36,217 bases of DNA, taken from Butyrivibrio sp. (lineage in GTDB: Bacteria; Bacillota; Clostridia; Lachnospirales; Lachnospiraceae). Positions within the stretch are counted from its first letter, which is position 1, and each line of letters starts with the position of its first letter. The notes under the pieces are model-generated. The model saw only the letters and a program-made list of their open reading frames with translations, was not told the origin of the DNA and made no database searches. Location: NCBI GenBank assembly GCA_024680925.1, contig JAILBM010000257.1:1-36217 (forward strand). The letters are read 5' to 3'. The translations under genes and the position numbers were made by a program. Below are positions 25,655 to 33,564 of this stretch, one piece after another.

Positions 25655-28600
25655 ATGAGAGCTATTTCGGCACCGCTTCACGAGCTTGAAGCATTTGAAG
25701 AAATAAGTAAATATTTGGAAAAGCCCTTTGCCTGTGCACAAATCACAGGCTGCGTTGATTCCCAGAAACTTCACATCATAAACGGGTTAAGTGAAGGCTT
25801 TAAATACAAGATTATCGTAACCTATAGTGAACTTAGGGCAAAAGAAATCTATGAAGACTATAAGTTCTATGATAAAAATGTCACTGTGTACCCGGCTAAA
25901 GATCTCATTTTTTACCAGGCAGATGTACACAGTAATGAAATAGTAAGAGAAAGAATAAAGTGTTTAAGAGGCCTTATTGAAGGGCGTCCCATAACAGTGG
26001 TTACGACCTTTGATTCTCTTATGACACCTCAGATTCCCGTTCAGGTTATCAGGGACAATATACTCTCTATTGAGAAGAGAAAACAGATAGATGAGAGCAG
26101 TATAGCAGAGAAGCTGGTAACCATGGGCTACGAGAAAAGCTACCAGGTGGAACGTCCCGGTGAATTCTCCATAAGAGGCGACATAATAGATGTTTTTGAC
26201 CTTACAGAGGATAATCCTTATCGTATAGAGTTGTGGGGAGATGAAGTTACAAGTATAAAAAGCTTTGACATCTTATCCCAAAGGTCAGTGGAAAAACTGG
26301 AATCTATAGAAATCTATCCCGCAACAGAAATGATCCTGACTAAGAAGCAGTTGGAAAAAGGCTTTGACAAAATACAGGATGAAGCGGATAAAACAATTGA
26401 GACTCTCAGAAAAGATTTTCATACAGAAGAAGCTCACAGATTAAAAGAAATGGTTTCTGAGCTTAAAGAACAGCTTTTTGAGCTCGGAATGACAGTAAAT
26501 CTTGAAAGCTATATAAGATATTTTTACGATGAAACAGTTACCTTCCTTGAACTCTTCCAAAGAGGTGCCAGCTGCGTATTTCTCGACGAACCTCTTCATA
26601 TAAGTGAGCATGCAAATGCAGTAGAATACGAGTTTAGGGAAAGCATGATGCACAGAGCTCAAAAGGGTTATATACTGCCCGGGCAGATGGATCTTCTTTT
26701 TTCTACACAGGAATGTATCGCCAGAATGGGAAATGGAAGAAGAGTTCTTATTTCCACACTTCCTACTCCGAAGTCCCAGAATCCCTTTGAACCGGAAAAA
26801 GAGGTTGAGATACAGTCAAGAAGTATTGCGCCCTACAATAACAGCTTCGAATCCCTGGTAAAGGATTTAAAGAGCTATGTCAAAAATGGCTACAGAGTTC
26901 TTATACTTTCAGGCTCCAGAACTAGAGCGAAAAGAATTATAGAAGATTTAAGGGATCAATCTGTTAATGCTTTTTATAGTGAAAATCCCGGAAGAGTTCT
27001 TGCTCCCGGGGAAATAATGACCTACTACGGCAGAATACTTAAAGGCTTTGAGTATCCTGCTATTAAGTTTGCCGTTGTGGCTGAAAGCGATATTTTTACT
27101 GAGCATCAGAAAAAAAAGAAACGTAAAAAGAAAAATTATGAAGGCGAAAAAATTGCCAGCTTCAATGACCTTAAAATAGGTGATTATGTTGTTCATGAAG
27201 ACCATGGACTTGGCATTTACAAGGGCATTGAGAAAATAGAATCCGATCACGTTGTAAAGGATTATATAAAGATTGAATACGGCGGAGGCGGTAATCTTTA
27301 TGTTCTTGCCACCGGACTTGATGTGATCCAAAAATATGCCAATGCAAATACCGATGAAAACGGTCATAAGCCAAAACTTAATAAGCTTGGAAGTGCTGAC
27401 TGGAGTCATACCAAGACTAAAGTAAAAGCTGCGGTTGAGGAAGTGGCTCAGGATCTAGTGGAGCTTTATGCCAAAAGGCAGGAGGCACAGGGCTTTCAGT
27501 TTAGTAAGGATACGGTATGGCAGCAGGAATTTGAGGAAGCCTTTCCATATCAGGAGACAGAGGATCAGATCACAGCCATAGAGGCGGCTAAGGCTGACAT
27601 GGAAAGCAGCGGAATCATGGACAGACTTGTTTGTGGTGACGTTGGTTTTGGTAAAACAGAAATAGCTATAAGGGCAGCCTTTAAAGCTGTTCAGGATGGT
27701 AAACAGGTAGCGGTTCTTGTTCCTACAACAATACTTGCACAGCAGCATTATAATACCTTCAACGAAAGAATGAAGGACTTCCCTGTAAGAGTTGACCTTT
27801 TATCCAGATTCAGATCTGCTTCTGAGCAGAAAAAGACTATAGAGGATTTGAAAAAAGGTCTTGTGGACATTGTAATCGGAACCCACAGACTTCTTTCCAA
27901 GGATGTTGTATACAAAGATCTGGGACTTTTGGTGGTGGATGAGGAACAGCGATTTGGAGTTACTCATAAGGAAAAAATAAAACAGCTAAAGAAAAATATT
28001 GATGTTCTTACCCTTACAGCAACGCCTATTCCAAGAACCCTGCATATGAGTCTTGTAGGCATAAGAGATATGAGTGTACTGGAAGAAGCACCTAATGACA
28101 GAATGCCTATTCAGACCTTTGTATGTGAATATAATGATGAAATGGTAAGAGAAGCTATAGTAAGAGAGTTATCCCGTCATGGTCAGGTATACTATGTTTA
28201 TAACAGAGTAAATACTATTGCGGATATTGCGGCTCAGGTTCAAAAGCTGGTGCCTGAAGCAAATGTGGCTTTTGCTCATGGACAGATGAGAGAAACAGAG
28301 CTTGAAAAAATAATGTATGACTTTATTGATGGTGAGATAGATGTACTGGTATCTACAACCATTATTGAAACCGGACTTGATATATCAAATGCCAACACCA
28401 TGATCATACATGACTCCGATCAGATGGGGCTTTCACAGCTATACCAGCTTAGGGGAAGAGTCGGAAGATCCAACAGAACAGCTTATGCATTTCTTATGTA
28501 CAAGCGAAATAAAATGCTTAAAGAAGTAGCAGAAAAAAGACTCTCTGCCATAAAAGAATTTACCGACCTTGGCTCCGGATTTAAAATAGCCATGCGTGAC

Positions 28601-29221
28601 CTTGAAATCAGAGGAGCAGGAAGTCTGCTTGGCAAAAAACAGTCAGGACACATGCAGGCTGTAGGCTACGATATGTACTGTAAAATGCTGAATGAAGCTG
28701 TAAAGAAAGCCAAAAATGAAGATACCGAGGCACTTCTTGATGACTTTACCACAAGCATAGATATAGATGTAAGTGCATATATTCCGGCACAATACATATT
28801 AAACGAAGAGCAGAAGCTTGAGATATACAAGAGAATAGCCAGCCTTGAAAATGAAGGCGAAAGTGATGATATGAAGGATGAGCTTATAGACCGCTTTGGT
28901 GAAATACCTTCTGAGGTTGATAATCTCCTTAGAATCTCGCTTATCAGGGAAAGAGCACATAAACTTTTTGTTCCTGAAATTAAGGGCGGAAAAGGTGAAA
29001 TAAGGATAAAAATAAATCCAAGTGCCAAAATTAATGGCAAGAAAATTCCTCTTTTGCTTAAAAAGTACGGAACAAGAATGAGCTTTAAACCAACGGGATA
29101 TCCTTTATTTACATATACATATCCACAGAAAACCCAGACCAGCAGCCAAAAGGATGAGCAGGAGCTGCTTGAAATGGTGGAATCAATAATTTCGGATATG
29201 GAGGAATATTTGACGGTATAA
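25655..29221 (+). CDS. mfd: Transcription-repair coupling factor Mfd
   Basis: 1188 residues, the family length. It removes RNA polymerase stalled at lesions and recruits UvrABC. Order: UvrB-like domain (about 1-340), a variable domain with a Lys-rich insertion near 484-495, the RNA-polymerase-interaction domain starting at IGDYVVHEDHGLGIYKG (about 509), the translocase with Walker A GDVGFGKT (about 660), DEEQ (about 762), TATPIPRTLHMS and motif VI QLRGRVGRSNR (about 931), then the TRCF C-terminal domain (about 1030-1160). AAAGGA precedes the ATG. It is probably co-transcribed with pth. Confidence 0.97.
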   Translation: MRAISAPLHELEAFEEISKYLEKPFACAQITGCVDSQKLHIINGLSEGFKYKIIVTYSELRAKEIYEDYKFYDKNVTVYPAKDLIFYQADVHSNEIVRERIKCLRGLIEGRPITVVTTFDSLMTPQIPVQVIRDNILSIEKRKQIDESSIAEKLVTMGYEKSYQVERPGEFSIRGDIIDVFDLTEDNPYRIELWGDEVTSIKSFDILSQRSVEKLESIEIYPATEMILTKKQLEKGFDKIQDEADKTIETLRKDFHTEEAHRLKEMVSELKEQLFELGMTVNLESYIRYFYDETVTFLELFQRGASCVFLDEPLHISEHANAVEYEFRESMMHRAQKGYILPGQMDLLFSTQECIARMGNGRRVLISTLPTPKSQNPFEPEKEVEIQSRSIAPYNNSFESLVKDLKSYVKNGYRVLILSGSRTRAKRIIEDLRDQSVNAFYSENPGRVLAPGEIMTYYGRILKGFEYPAIKFAVVAESDIFTEHQKKKKRKKKNYEGEKIASFNDLKIGDYVVHEDHGLGIYKGIEKIESDHVVKDYIKIEYGGGGNLYVLATGLDVIQKYANANTDENGHKPKLNKLGSADWSHTKTKVKAAVEEVAQDLVELYAKRQEAQGFQFSKDTVWQQEFEEAFPYQETEDQITAIEAAKADMESSGIMDRLVCGDVGFGKTEIAIRAAFKAVQDGKQVAVLVPTTILAQQHYNTFNERMKDFPVRVDLLSRFRSASEQKKTIEDLKKGLVDIVIGTHRLLSKDVVYKDLGLLVVDEEQRFGVTHKEKIKQLKKNIDVLTLTATPIPRTLHMSLVGIRDMSVLEEAPNDRMPIQTFVCEYNDEMVREAIVRELSRHGQVYYVYNRVNTIADIAAQVQKLVPEANVAFAHGQMRETELEKIMYDFIDGEIDVLVSTTIIETGLDISNANTMIIHDSDQMGLSQLYQLRGRVGRSNRTAYAFLMYKRNKMLKEVAEKRLSAIKEFTDLGSGFKIAMRDLEIRGAGSLLGKKQSGHMQAVGYDMYCKMLNEAVKKAKNEDTEALLDDFTTSIDIDVSAYIPAQYILNEEQKLEIYKRIASLENEGESDDMKDELIDRFGEIPSEVDNLLRISLIRERAHKLFVPEIKGGKGEIRIKINPSAKINGKKIPLLLKKYGTRMSFKPTGYPLFTYTYPQKTQTSSQKDEQELLEMVESIISDMEEYLTV

Positions 29222-29244
29222 ACATTTCCTTTTATGCTTTAATG

Positions 29245-29253
29245 TGGTAAAAT
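29245..29253 (+). promoter_or_regulatory. Extended -10 promoter of the aminotransferase
   Basis: TG-G-TAAAAT at 29245-29253, inside the same 14-mer (29240-29253) that precedes pth. A -35 is not evident. Confidence 0.5.
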
Positions 29254-29301
29254 GCAAAAAGATTATTTTATGTAATATTTTATGGTTTGTTTGGAGGGAA
29301 T

Positions 29302-30489
29302 ATGATAAATCAGGAATTTAAAGCAATGCTTTCAGGAAAATCTGTAATACGAGAGCTTTCTGAATATGCAACAGCAAGAGGAAAAGAAATAGGCTATGAA
29401 AATGTATTTGATTTCAGTCTTGGAAATCCATCTGTTCCGGCTCCTCAGGAATTTACAGATGAAATGATACATCTTTTAAAGGATAAGGACCCAATGGAGC
29501 TTCACGGATATACTCCAAGTCTTGGAAATCCTGATTATAAAAGGGAAATAGCCAAATCTTTAAATGAGAGATTTGGAATGAACTATGTACCTGAGCATAT
29601 TTTTCCTACAACAGGAGCGGCAGGTGCTATCGCTCATGCCCTTAGAGCTGTAACAAAGCCCGGGGATGAAGTAATGATATTTGCCCCATATTTTTCTGAG
29701 TATATACCATATGTTAAGCAGACAGGAGTTGAACTGGTAATAGTTCCTGCAGACACAGAGAGCTTTCAGATTAATTTCGAAGCTTTTGAAAGTCGTATAA
29801 CAGAAAAAACAGCCGCACTTTTAATAAATACACCGAATAATCCTTCAGGTGTGGCTTATTCCGAAGATACACTTAAAAAACTTTCAGATATACTTAAAGC
29901 AAAATCAAAAGAATACGGACATAATATATTCCTTATATCCGATGAACCTTACAGAGAAATAATATTTGATAATGCAAAAGCACCTTATGCTTCAAGCTTT
30001 TATCCTCACAGCTTATCCTGTTATTCCTTCTCTAAGGCTTTATCCCTTCCGGGTGAAAGAATTGGATATGTGGCAGTTAATCCTGAATGTGAAGACGCAG
30101 AGTTTATAGTTCCTATGTGCGGTCAGATATCAAGAGGAATCGGACATAACTGCCCACCTTCAATCATCCAGCAGGCTGTTGCCAGGGTTTGCAATCTTAC
30201 AAGTGATCTCTCAGTATATGAGACAAACATGAATATCATATATGATAAGCTTATGGAACTGGGATTTACCTGTGTAAGACCGGGGGGAACATTTTATATA
30301 TTCCCTAAGGCTTTGGAAGAAAGCTCTATCGAGTTTTGCAATAAAGCCAAAAAGTATGACCTTATATTTGTTCCGGGAGATGGCTTTGGAGCGCCGGGAT
30401 TCTTTAGAATGGCTTATTGCATTGATACTGATAAGGTTAAGAGAGCCATGGAAAGACTTGAAGATTTTGTGAAAAAAGAGTACAGATAA
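29302..30489 (+). CDS. Pyridoxal-phosphate aminotransferase, class I/II
   Basis: 395 residues. It belongs to the aspartate/aromatic aminotransferase fold. The PLP Lys is at 245 in YSFSKALSLPGERIGY; NTPNNPSGV, SDEPYREI and the C-terminal Arg stretch FGAPGFFRMAY are standard. Substrate cannot be fixed; aspartate, tyrosine or other amino acids are possible, and the neighbours give no pathway. ATG 29302 with TTTGGAGGGA just before it was chosen over an in-frame TTG at 29287. No terminator follows directly; the next hairpin belongs to the uppP leader. Confidence 0.9.
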   Translation: MINQEFKAMLSGKSVIRELSEYATARGKEIGYENVFDFSLGNPSVPAPQEFTDEMIHLLKDKDPMELHGYTPSLGNPDYKREIAKSLNERFGMNYVPEHIFPTTGAAGAIAHALRAVTKPGDEVMIFAPYFSEYIPYVKQTGVELVIVPADTESFQINFEAFESRITEKTAALLINTPNNPSGVAYSEDTLKKLSDILKAKSKEYGHNIFLISDEPYREIIFDNAKAPYASSFYPHSLSCYSFSKALSLPGERIGYVAVNPECEDAEFIVPMCGQISRGIGHNCPPSIIQQAVARVCNLTSDLSVYETNMNIIYDKLMELGFTCVRPGGTFYIFPKALEESSIEFCNKAKKYDLIFVPGDGFGAPGFFRMAYCIDTDKVKRAMERLEDFVKKEYR

Positions 30490-30499
30490 ACGTATTTTT

Positions 30500-30528
30500 T
30501 TGACATATTCCATAAAAAATGTAATTAT
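30500..30528 (+). promoter_or_regulatory. Probable uppP promoter
   Basis: A perfect TTGACA (30500-30505) with a 17-base spacer to AATTAT (30523-30528), or a slightly longer spacer to TTATAT. The predicted start at about 30535 lies just before a hairpin. Confidence 0.45.
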
Positions 30529-30542
30529 ATATAGAAAATAAG

Positions 30543-30566
30543 ATAGCAGGTCATAGGACCTGCTAT
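30543..30566 (+). other. Perfect 10-bp hairpin at the 5' end of the uppP leader
   Basis: ATAGCAGGTC (30543-30552) and GACCTGCTAT (30557-30566) with an ATAG loop, followed by TGTTTT and then the AGAGGAGAGG ribosome site about 20 bases later. It could terminate the aminotransferase transcript or act as a leader element of uppP. It is not a complete terminator because the T-run is broken. Confidence 0.6.
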
Positions 30567-30587
30567 TGTTTTGAGAGGAGAGGCAAA

Positions 30588-31430
30588 ATGCTTGATATTA
30601 TTAAGGCTATACTATTTGGAATAGTTGAAGGAATCACTGAATGGCTTCCTGTAAGTTCTACAGGCCACATGATCCTTCTTAATGAATTTGTAAAAATGGA
30701 TGTTTCTGAGGATTTCTGGCAGATGTTTCTGGTAGTAATACAGCTTGGAGCTATTCTTGCGGTTGTAATTCTTTTCTGGAATCAGATATTTCCTTTTGAT
30801 TTCAGTAAAAAGGCAAGAGAAGAACATAGGGTCAATCGTCCTGAAATATGGATGCTTTGGGTTAAGATTTTAGTGGCATGTATACCTGCTGCAATTGTGG
30901 GAGTATTATTTGATGATATTCTTGATGCACTGTTTTATAATGGCACCTGCGTAGCCATTGCTCTTATTGTATTTGGTATTGCATTCATAGTAGTAGAAAA
31001 TCGTAATAAAGGAAAAGAGCCTAAGATTACAGAGCTTTCCCAGATTGATATAAAGACAGCTCTTATGATAGGTGTTTTCCAGCTTCTTGCTGCAATATTC
31101 CCGGGAACTTCAAGATCTGGTTCAACTATAGTAGGAGGACTTCTTATAGGTGTTTCAAGAACTGTGGCTGCAGAATTTACATTTTTCCTTGCAATACCTG
31201 TAATGTTCGGCGCAAGCCTTCTCAAACTTGTTAAGTTCGGACTTTCTTTTACCTCTGCAGAAGCTGCTATATTACTGGTGGGCACAGTGGTGGCATTTAT
31301 TGTATCTATTGTGGTTATTAAGTTCCTGCTTGGTTATATCCGCAAACATGACTTCAAAGTCTTTGGCTGGTACAGAATCATTTTGGGAATCATTGTAATT
31401 ATTGCAACTGTAACAGGTGTAATTGGTTAA
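30588..31430 (+). CDS. uppP: Undecaprenyl-diphosphatase, UppP/BacA family
   Basis: 280 residues, an integral membrane protein with about eight hydrophobic segments. It recycles the lipid carrier undecaprenyl pyrophosphate to the monophosphate for wall synthesis and confers some bacitracin resistance. Family signatures: GIVEGITEWLPVSSTGHMIL at the N-terminus and FPGTSRSGSTIVGGL in the middle, with the conserved Glu and Arg. AGGAGAGG precedes the ATG. It is transcribed from its own leader, apart from the aminotransferase. Confidence 0.95.
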   Translation: MLDIIKAILFGIVEGITEWLPVSSTGHMILLNEFVKMDVSEDFWQMFLVVIQLGAILAVVILFWNQIFPFDFSKKAREEHRVNRPEIWMLWVKILVACIPAAIVGVLFDDILDALFYNGTCVAIALIVFGIAFIVVENRNKGKEPKITELSQIDIKTALMIGVFQLLAAIFPGTSRSGSTIVGGLLIGVSRTVAAEFTFFLAIPVMFGASLLKLVKFGLSFTSAEAAILLVGTVVAFIVSIVVIKFLLGYIRKHDFKVFGWYRIILGIIVIIATVTGVIG

Positions 31431-31466
31431 AGGCTGATAAAATCTAGAAAAAATCGGTTTGTATAT

Positions 31467-31495
31467 TTGACAACTCAATAATATTGCTGTAAACT
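31467..31495 (+). promoter_or_regulatory. Promoter of the Lys/Ala-rich protein gene
   Basis: TTGACA (31467-31472), a 17-base spacer and TAAACT (31490-31495), giving a leader of roughly 70 bases and then GAGGAGGG before the ATG. The strong elements suggest a well-expressed gene. Confidence 0.65.
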
Positions 31496-31574
31496 TTATT
31501 GCGTAAGTGTTTTAGCTATTTAACGTGGTGATTAAAAAATTATATTTTTTACCAATTATTGAGGAGGGAAAAAG

Positions 31575-32138
31575 ATGTCAGAAGCAAACAAGGAAACAGT
31601 TAAACCTGTTGCAAAGCTTAAAAAGCCTGTTGCAAAAACAGTTGCAGCTGCTAAGACTGAAGCTAAGGTAGTAGTGCCTGTTAAGGAAGAACCGAAGACA
31701 GAAGCTAAAAAGACACCTGCTAAGAAAGCACCTGCAAAGAAAGCAGCTCCAAAGGCTGCAGCTGAAAAGAAAGAAACAGCAAAAAAAGAAACAGCAAAAA
31801 AAGAAACAGTTAAGAAGGAAACTGCTAAAAAGGCAGCACCTGCTAAGAAGGAAACAGCAAAGAAAGAAACAGTTAAAAAGGCTCCTGCCAAGAAAGCGCC
31901 TGCTAAGAAGGAAGCTCCAAAGGCTGAGGCTGCTGAGACAAAGACAAATATCGTTCTTCAGTTTGCTGACAAGAATGTAACCTACGATACACTGGTTCAG
32001 AATGCCAAGAATGTATGGTGCTACGATCTTGTAAGAAAGCTTGATGATATTAAGACTTTAGATCTTTATATTAAGCCTGAGGAAAGCCGTGTTTACTTTG
32101 TTGTTAACAATAAGGAAACTGGTGATTTCCCTATCTGA
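31575..32138 (+). CDS. Lys/Ala/Pro-rich histone-H1-like tail fused to a DUF6465-type domain
   Basis: 187 residues. The first 120 are a low-complexity basic region made of repeated KKETA, KKAPA and PAKK units with hardly any bulky hydrophobics, like AlgP/histone-H1-like proteins. The last 65 residues (from about 123) form a compact acidic-neutral domain, with TNIVLQFADKNVTYDTL, ALVRKLDD-like KNVWCYDLVRKLDD and RVYFVVNNKETGDFPI, which I match to the DUF6465 family common in Lachnospiraceae; that match is by memory, not by search. The basic tail could bind nucleic acid or anionic wall polymers. It stands alone between a strong promoter and a strong terminator. Function unknown. Confidence 0.75.
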   Translation: MSEANKETVKPVAKLKKPVAKTVAAAKTEAKVVVPVKEEPKTEAKKTPAKKAPAKKAAPKAAAEKKETAKKETAKKETVKKETAKKAAPAKKETAKKETVKKAPAKKAPAKKEAPKAEAAETKTNIVLQFADKNVTYDTLVQNAKNVWCYDLVRKLDDIKTLDLYIKPEESRVYFVVNNKETGDFPI

Positions 32139-32155
32139 TCAAATAAAAATATTGG

Positions 32156-32192
32156 TACAGGACTGAATATCAATTCAGCCCTGTATTTTTTT
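32156..32192 (+). terminator. Intrinsic terminator of the Lys/Ala-rich protein gene
   Basis: A 13-bp stem with one mismatch (32156-32168 with 32173-32185) and an ATCA loop, followed by seven T (32186-32192). Confidence 0.9.
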
Positions 32193-32228
32193 ATATCATA
32201 GGAAATTGCTTTCCTATGATATAAAAAA
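32187..32228. repeat. Perfect 19-bp inverted repeat
   Basis: TTTTTTATATCATAGGAAA (32187-32205) and TTTCCTATGATATAAAAAA (32210-32228) around TTGC. It shares the T-run of the preceding terminator. Not an intrinsic terminator itself, since A, not T, follows on either strand. Confidence 0.7.
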
Positions 32229-32325
32229 CGCTCCGCTAAGGATGCGCACTCGCGCGATAGGTAAATGTTGCATAAATGCAACCGCGCTCGGCGCGAGAAT
32301 GTCGCAAGCGACATTCTTTGTTCTC
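32229..32325. repeat. GC-rich palindromic island, possible interspersed repeat
   Basis: Nested inverted repeats in an AT-rich gap: CTCGCGC (32249-32255) with GCGCGAG (32291-32297); GTTGCA-TAAA-TGCAAC (32267-32282); GAATGTCG-CAAG-CGACATTC (32297-32316). Base composition stands out from the surroundings. Resembles REP- or MITE-like elements but no second full copy is in this window. Confidence 0.5.
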
Positions 32326-32386
32326 ATAAAAACAGTTTCAAATAAATATAAAAGTAACAGTTCACCATTTTTTTATAAATGTAAGG

Positions 32387-32415
32387 TTGACATTAGGGTG
32401 CGAGAGTGATAATTT
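32387..32415 (+). promoter_or_regulatory. Promoter of the hrcA-grpE-dnaK operon
   Basis: TTGACA (32387-32392), 17 bases, TAATTT (32410-32415). The start falls close to 32422, so the CIRCE element lies just downstream of it. Confidence 0.65.
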
Positions 32416-32430
32416 ATGATACAGAGGATG

Positions 32431-32457
32431 TTAGCACTCAAGTTGAGTGAGTGCTAA
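32431..32457 (+). promoter_or_regulatory. CIRCE operator (HrcA binding site)
   Basis: TTAGCACTC (32431-32439), a 9-base spacer and GAGTGCTAA (32449-32457), a perfect match to the consensus. HrcA binds here to repress the operon, including its own gene, until heat stress titrates the chaperones. Confidence 0.98.
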
Positions 32458-32509
32458 TTACTAGAGATAGCAGATAAATTATCATAAAAGATAAGGAAAG
32501 GGGTAATAG

Positions 32510-33544
32510 ATGCAGCTTGATGACAGAAAAAGAAAAATATTGCACGCTATTGTCCGTAACTATCTCGAAACCGGAGAGCCTGTAGGCAGCAGGACCATTT
32601 CTAAATATACAGATTTAAATCTTAGTTCGGCAACAATCAGAAATGAGATGTCAGATCTTGAAGAAATGGGACTTATACTCCAGCCGCATACATCAGCGGG
32701 ACGTATTCCTTCAGATCAGGGCTACAGAGTTTATGTAGATGAGATGCTTGCTGAAAAGGAAAAAGAAGTCGATCAGATGAAGGAGATGCTTCTTGATAAA
32801 GAAGAAAAGCTTGAAAATCTTCTTAAGCAGGTTGCAAAGACTCTGGCTGTTGATACTAATTATGCAACTATGATATCTGCACCGCAGATTCAGCGTAATA
32901 AGATCAAATTTATACAGATATCCCGAGTTGATGAACAGCACCTTCTTGCCACAGTTGTAAGAGAAGGAAACCTTATTAAAAATAAAATGATTCCGGTTGA
33001 GGAACAGCTTGATGATGCCAATATGCTAAAGCTTAATATCCTCCTTAATACAAGACTTACAGGTCTTACAGTTGAACAGATCAATATAGGTCTTATAGCT
33101 GCTATTAAGCAGGAAGCCGGAATTCACAGTGAGATAGTAAGTAAAGTAATAGATACTGCAGCTGAAGCCATCATACAGGATGAGGACCTTCAGATATATA
33201 CATCGGGAGCAACAAATATTTTTAAATATCCGGAGCTTTCCGATCAGCAAAATGCCAGCGATCTCATATCGGCATTTGAGGAAAAGACAGACCTTACAAG
33301 TCTCGTAGAAACCACTCTCCAATCCAACGAGAGCGAGACAGGTATTCAAGTATATATAGGTAATGAAAATTCAGTACAATCCATGAAAGATTGCAGCGTA
33401 GTTACAGCAACTTATGACCTTGGTGATGGCATGAGAGGAACGGTAGGTATTATAGGACCTAAGCGAATGGACTACGACAAGGTAATATCCACTCTTAAAA
33501 ATATGAGGAAGAGTCTGGATGATCTTTATAAGGACAAGCATTAG
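32510..33544 (+). CDS. hrcA: Heat-inducible transcription repressor HrcA
   Basis: 344 residues, the family length. It binds CIRCE and represses the class I heat-shock genes. The N-terminal winged helix (about 1-80) shows LDDRKRKILHAIVRNYLETGEPVGSR and LSSATIRNEMSDLE; the GAF-like body and the C-terminal IGPKRMDYDKVISTL box are typical. AGGAAAGGGG precedes the ATG. Together with the perfect operator 52 bases upstream this is an autoregulated first gene of the hrcA-grpE-dnaK operon. Confidence 0.97.
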   Translation: MQLDDRKRKILHAIVRNYLETGEPVGSRTISKYTDLNLSSATIRNEMSDLEEMGLILQPHTSAGRIPSDQGYRVYVDEMLAEKEKEVDQMKEMLLDKEEKLENLLKQVAKTLAVDTNYATMISAPQIQRNKIKFIQISRVDEQHLLATVVREGNLIKNKMIPVEEQLDDANMLKLNILLNTRLTGLTVEQINIGLIAAIKQEAGIHSEIVSKVIDTAAEAIIQDEDLQIYTSGATNIFKYPELSDQQNASDLISAFEEKTDLTSLVETTLQSNESETGIQVYIGNENSVQSMKDCSVVTATYDLGDGMRGTVGIIGPKRMDYDKVISTLKNMRKSLDDLYKDKH

Positions 33545-33564
33545 CAGCAAAGGAGATAATAGTA

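Noticed and set aside
31556-31891. Antisense open frame over the Lys/Ala-rich gene that reads like a Phe/Ala-rich membrane protein
   Set aside because: It is the mirror of the low-complexity Lys codons (aag/aaa read as ctt/ttt) and has no ribosome site; a composition artefact.
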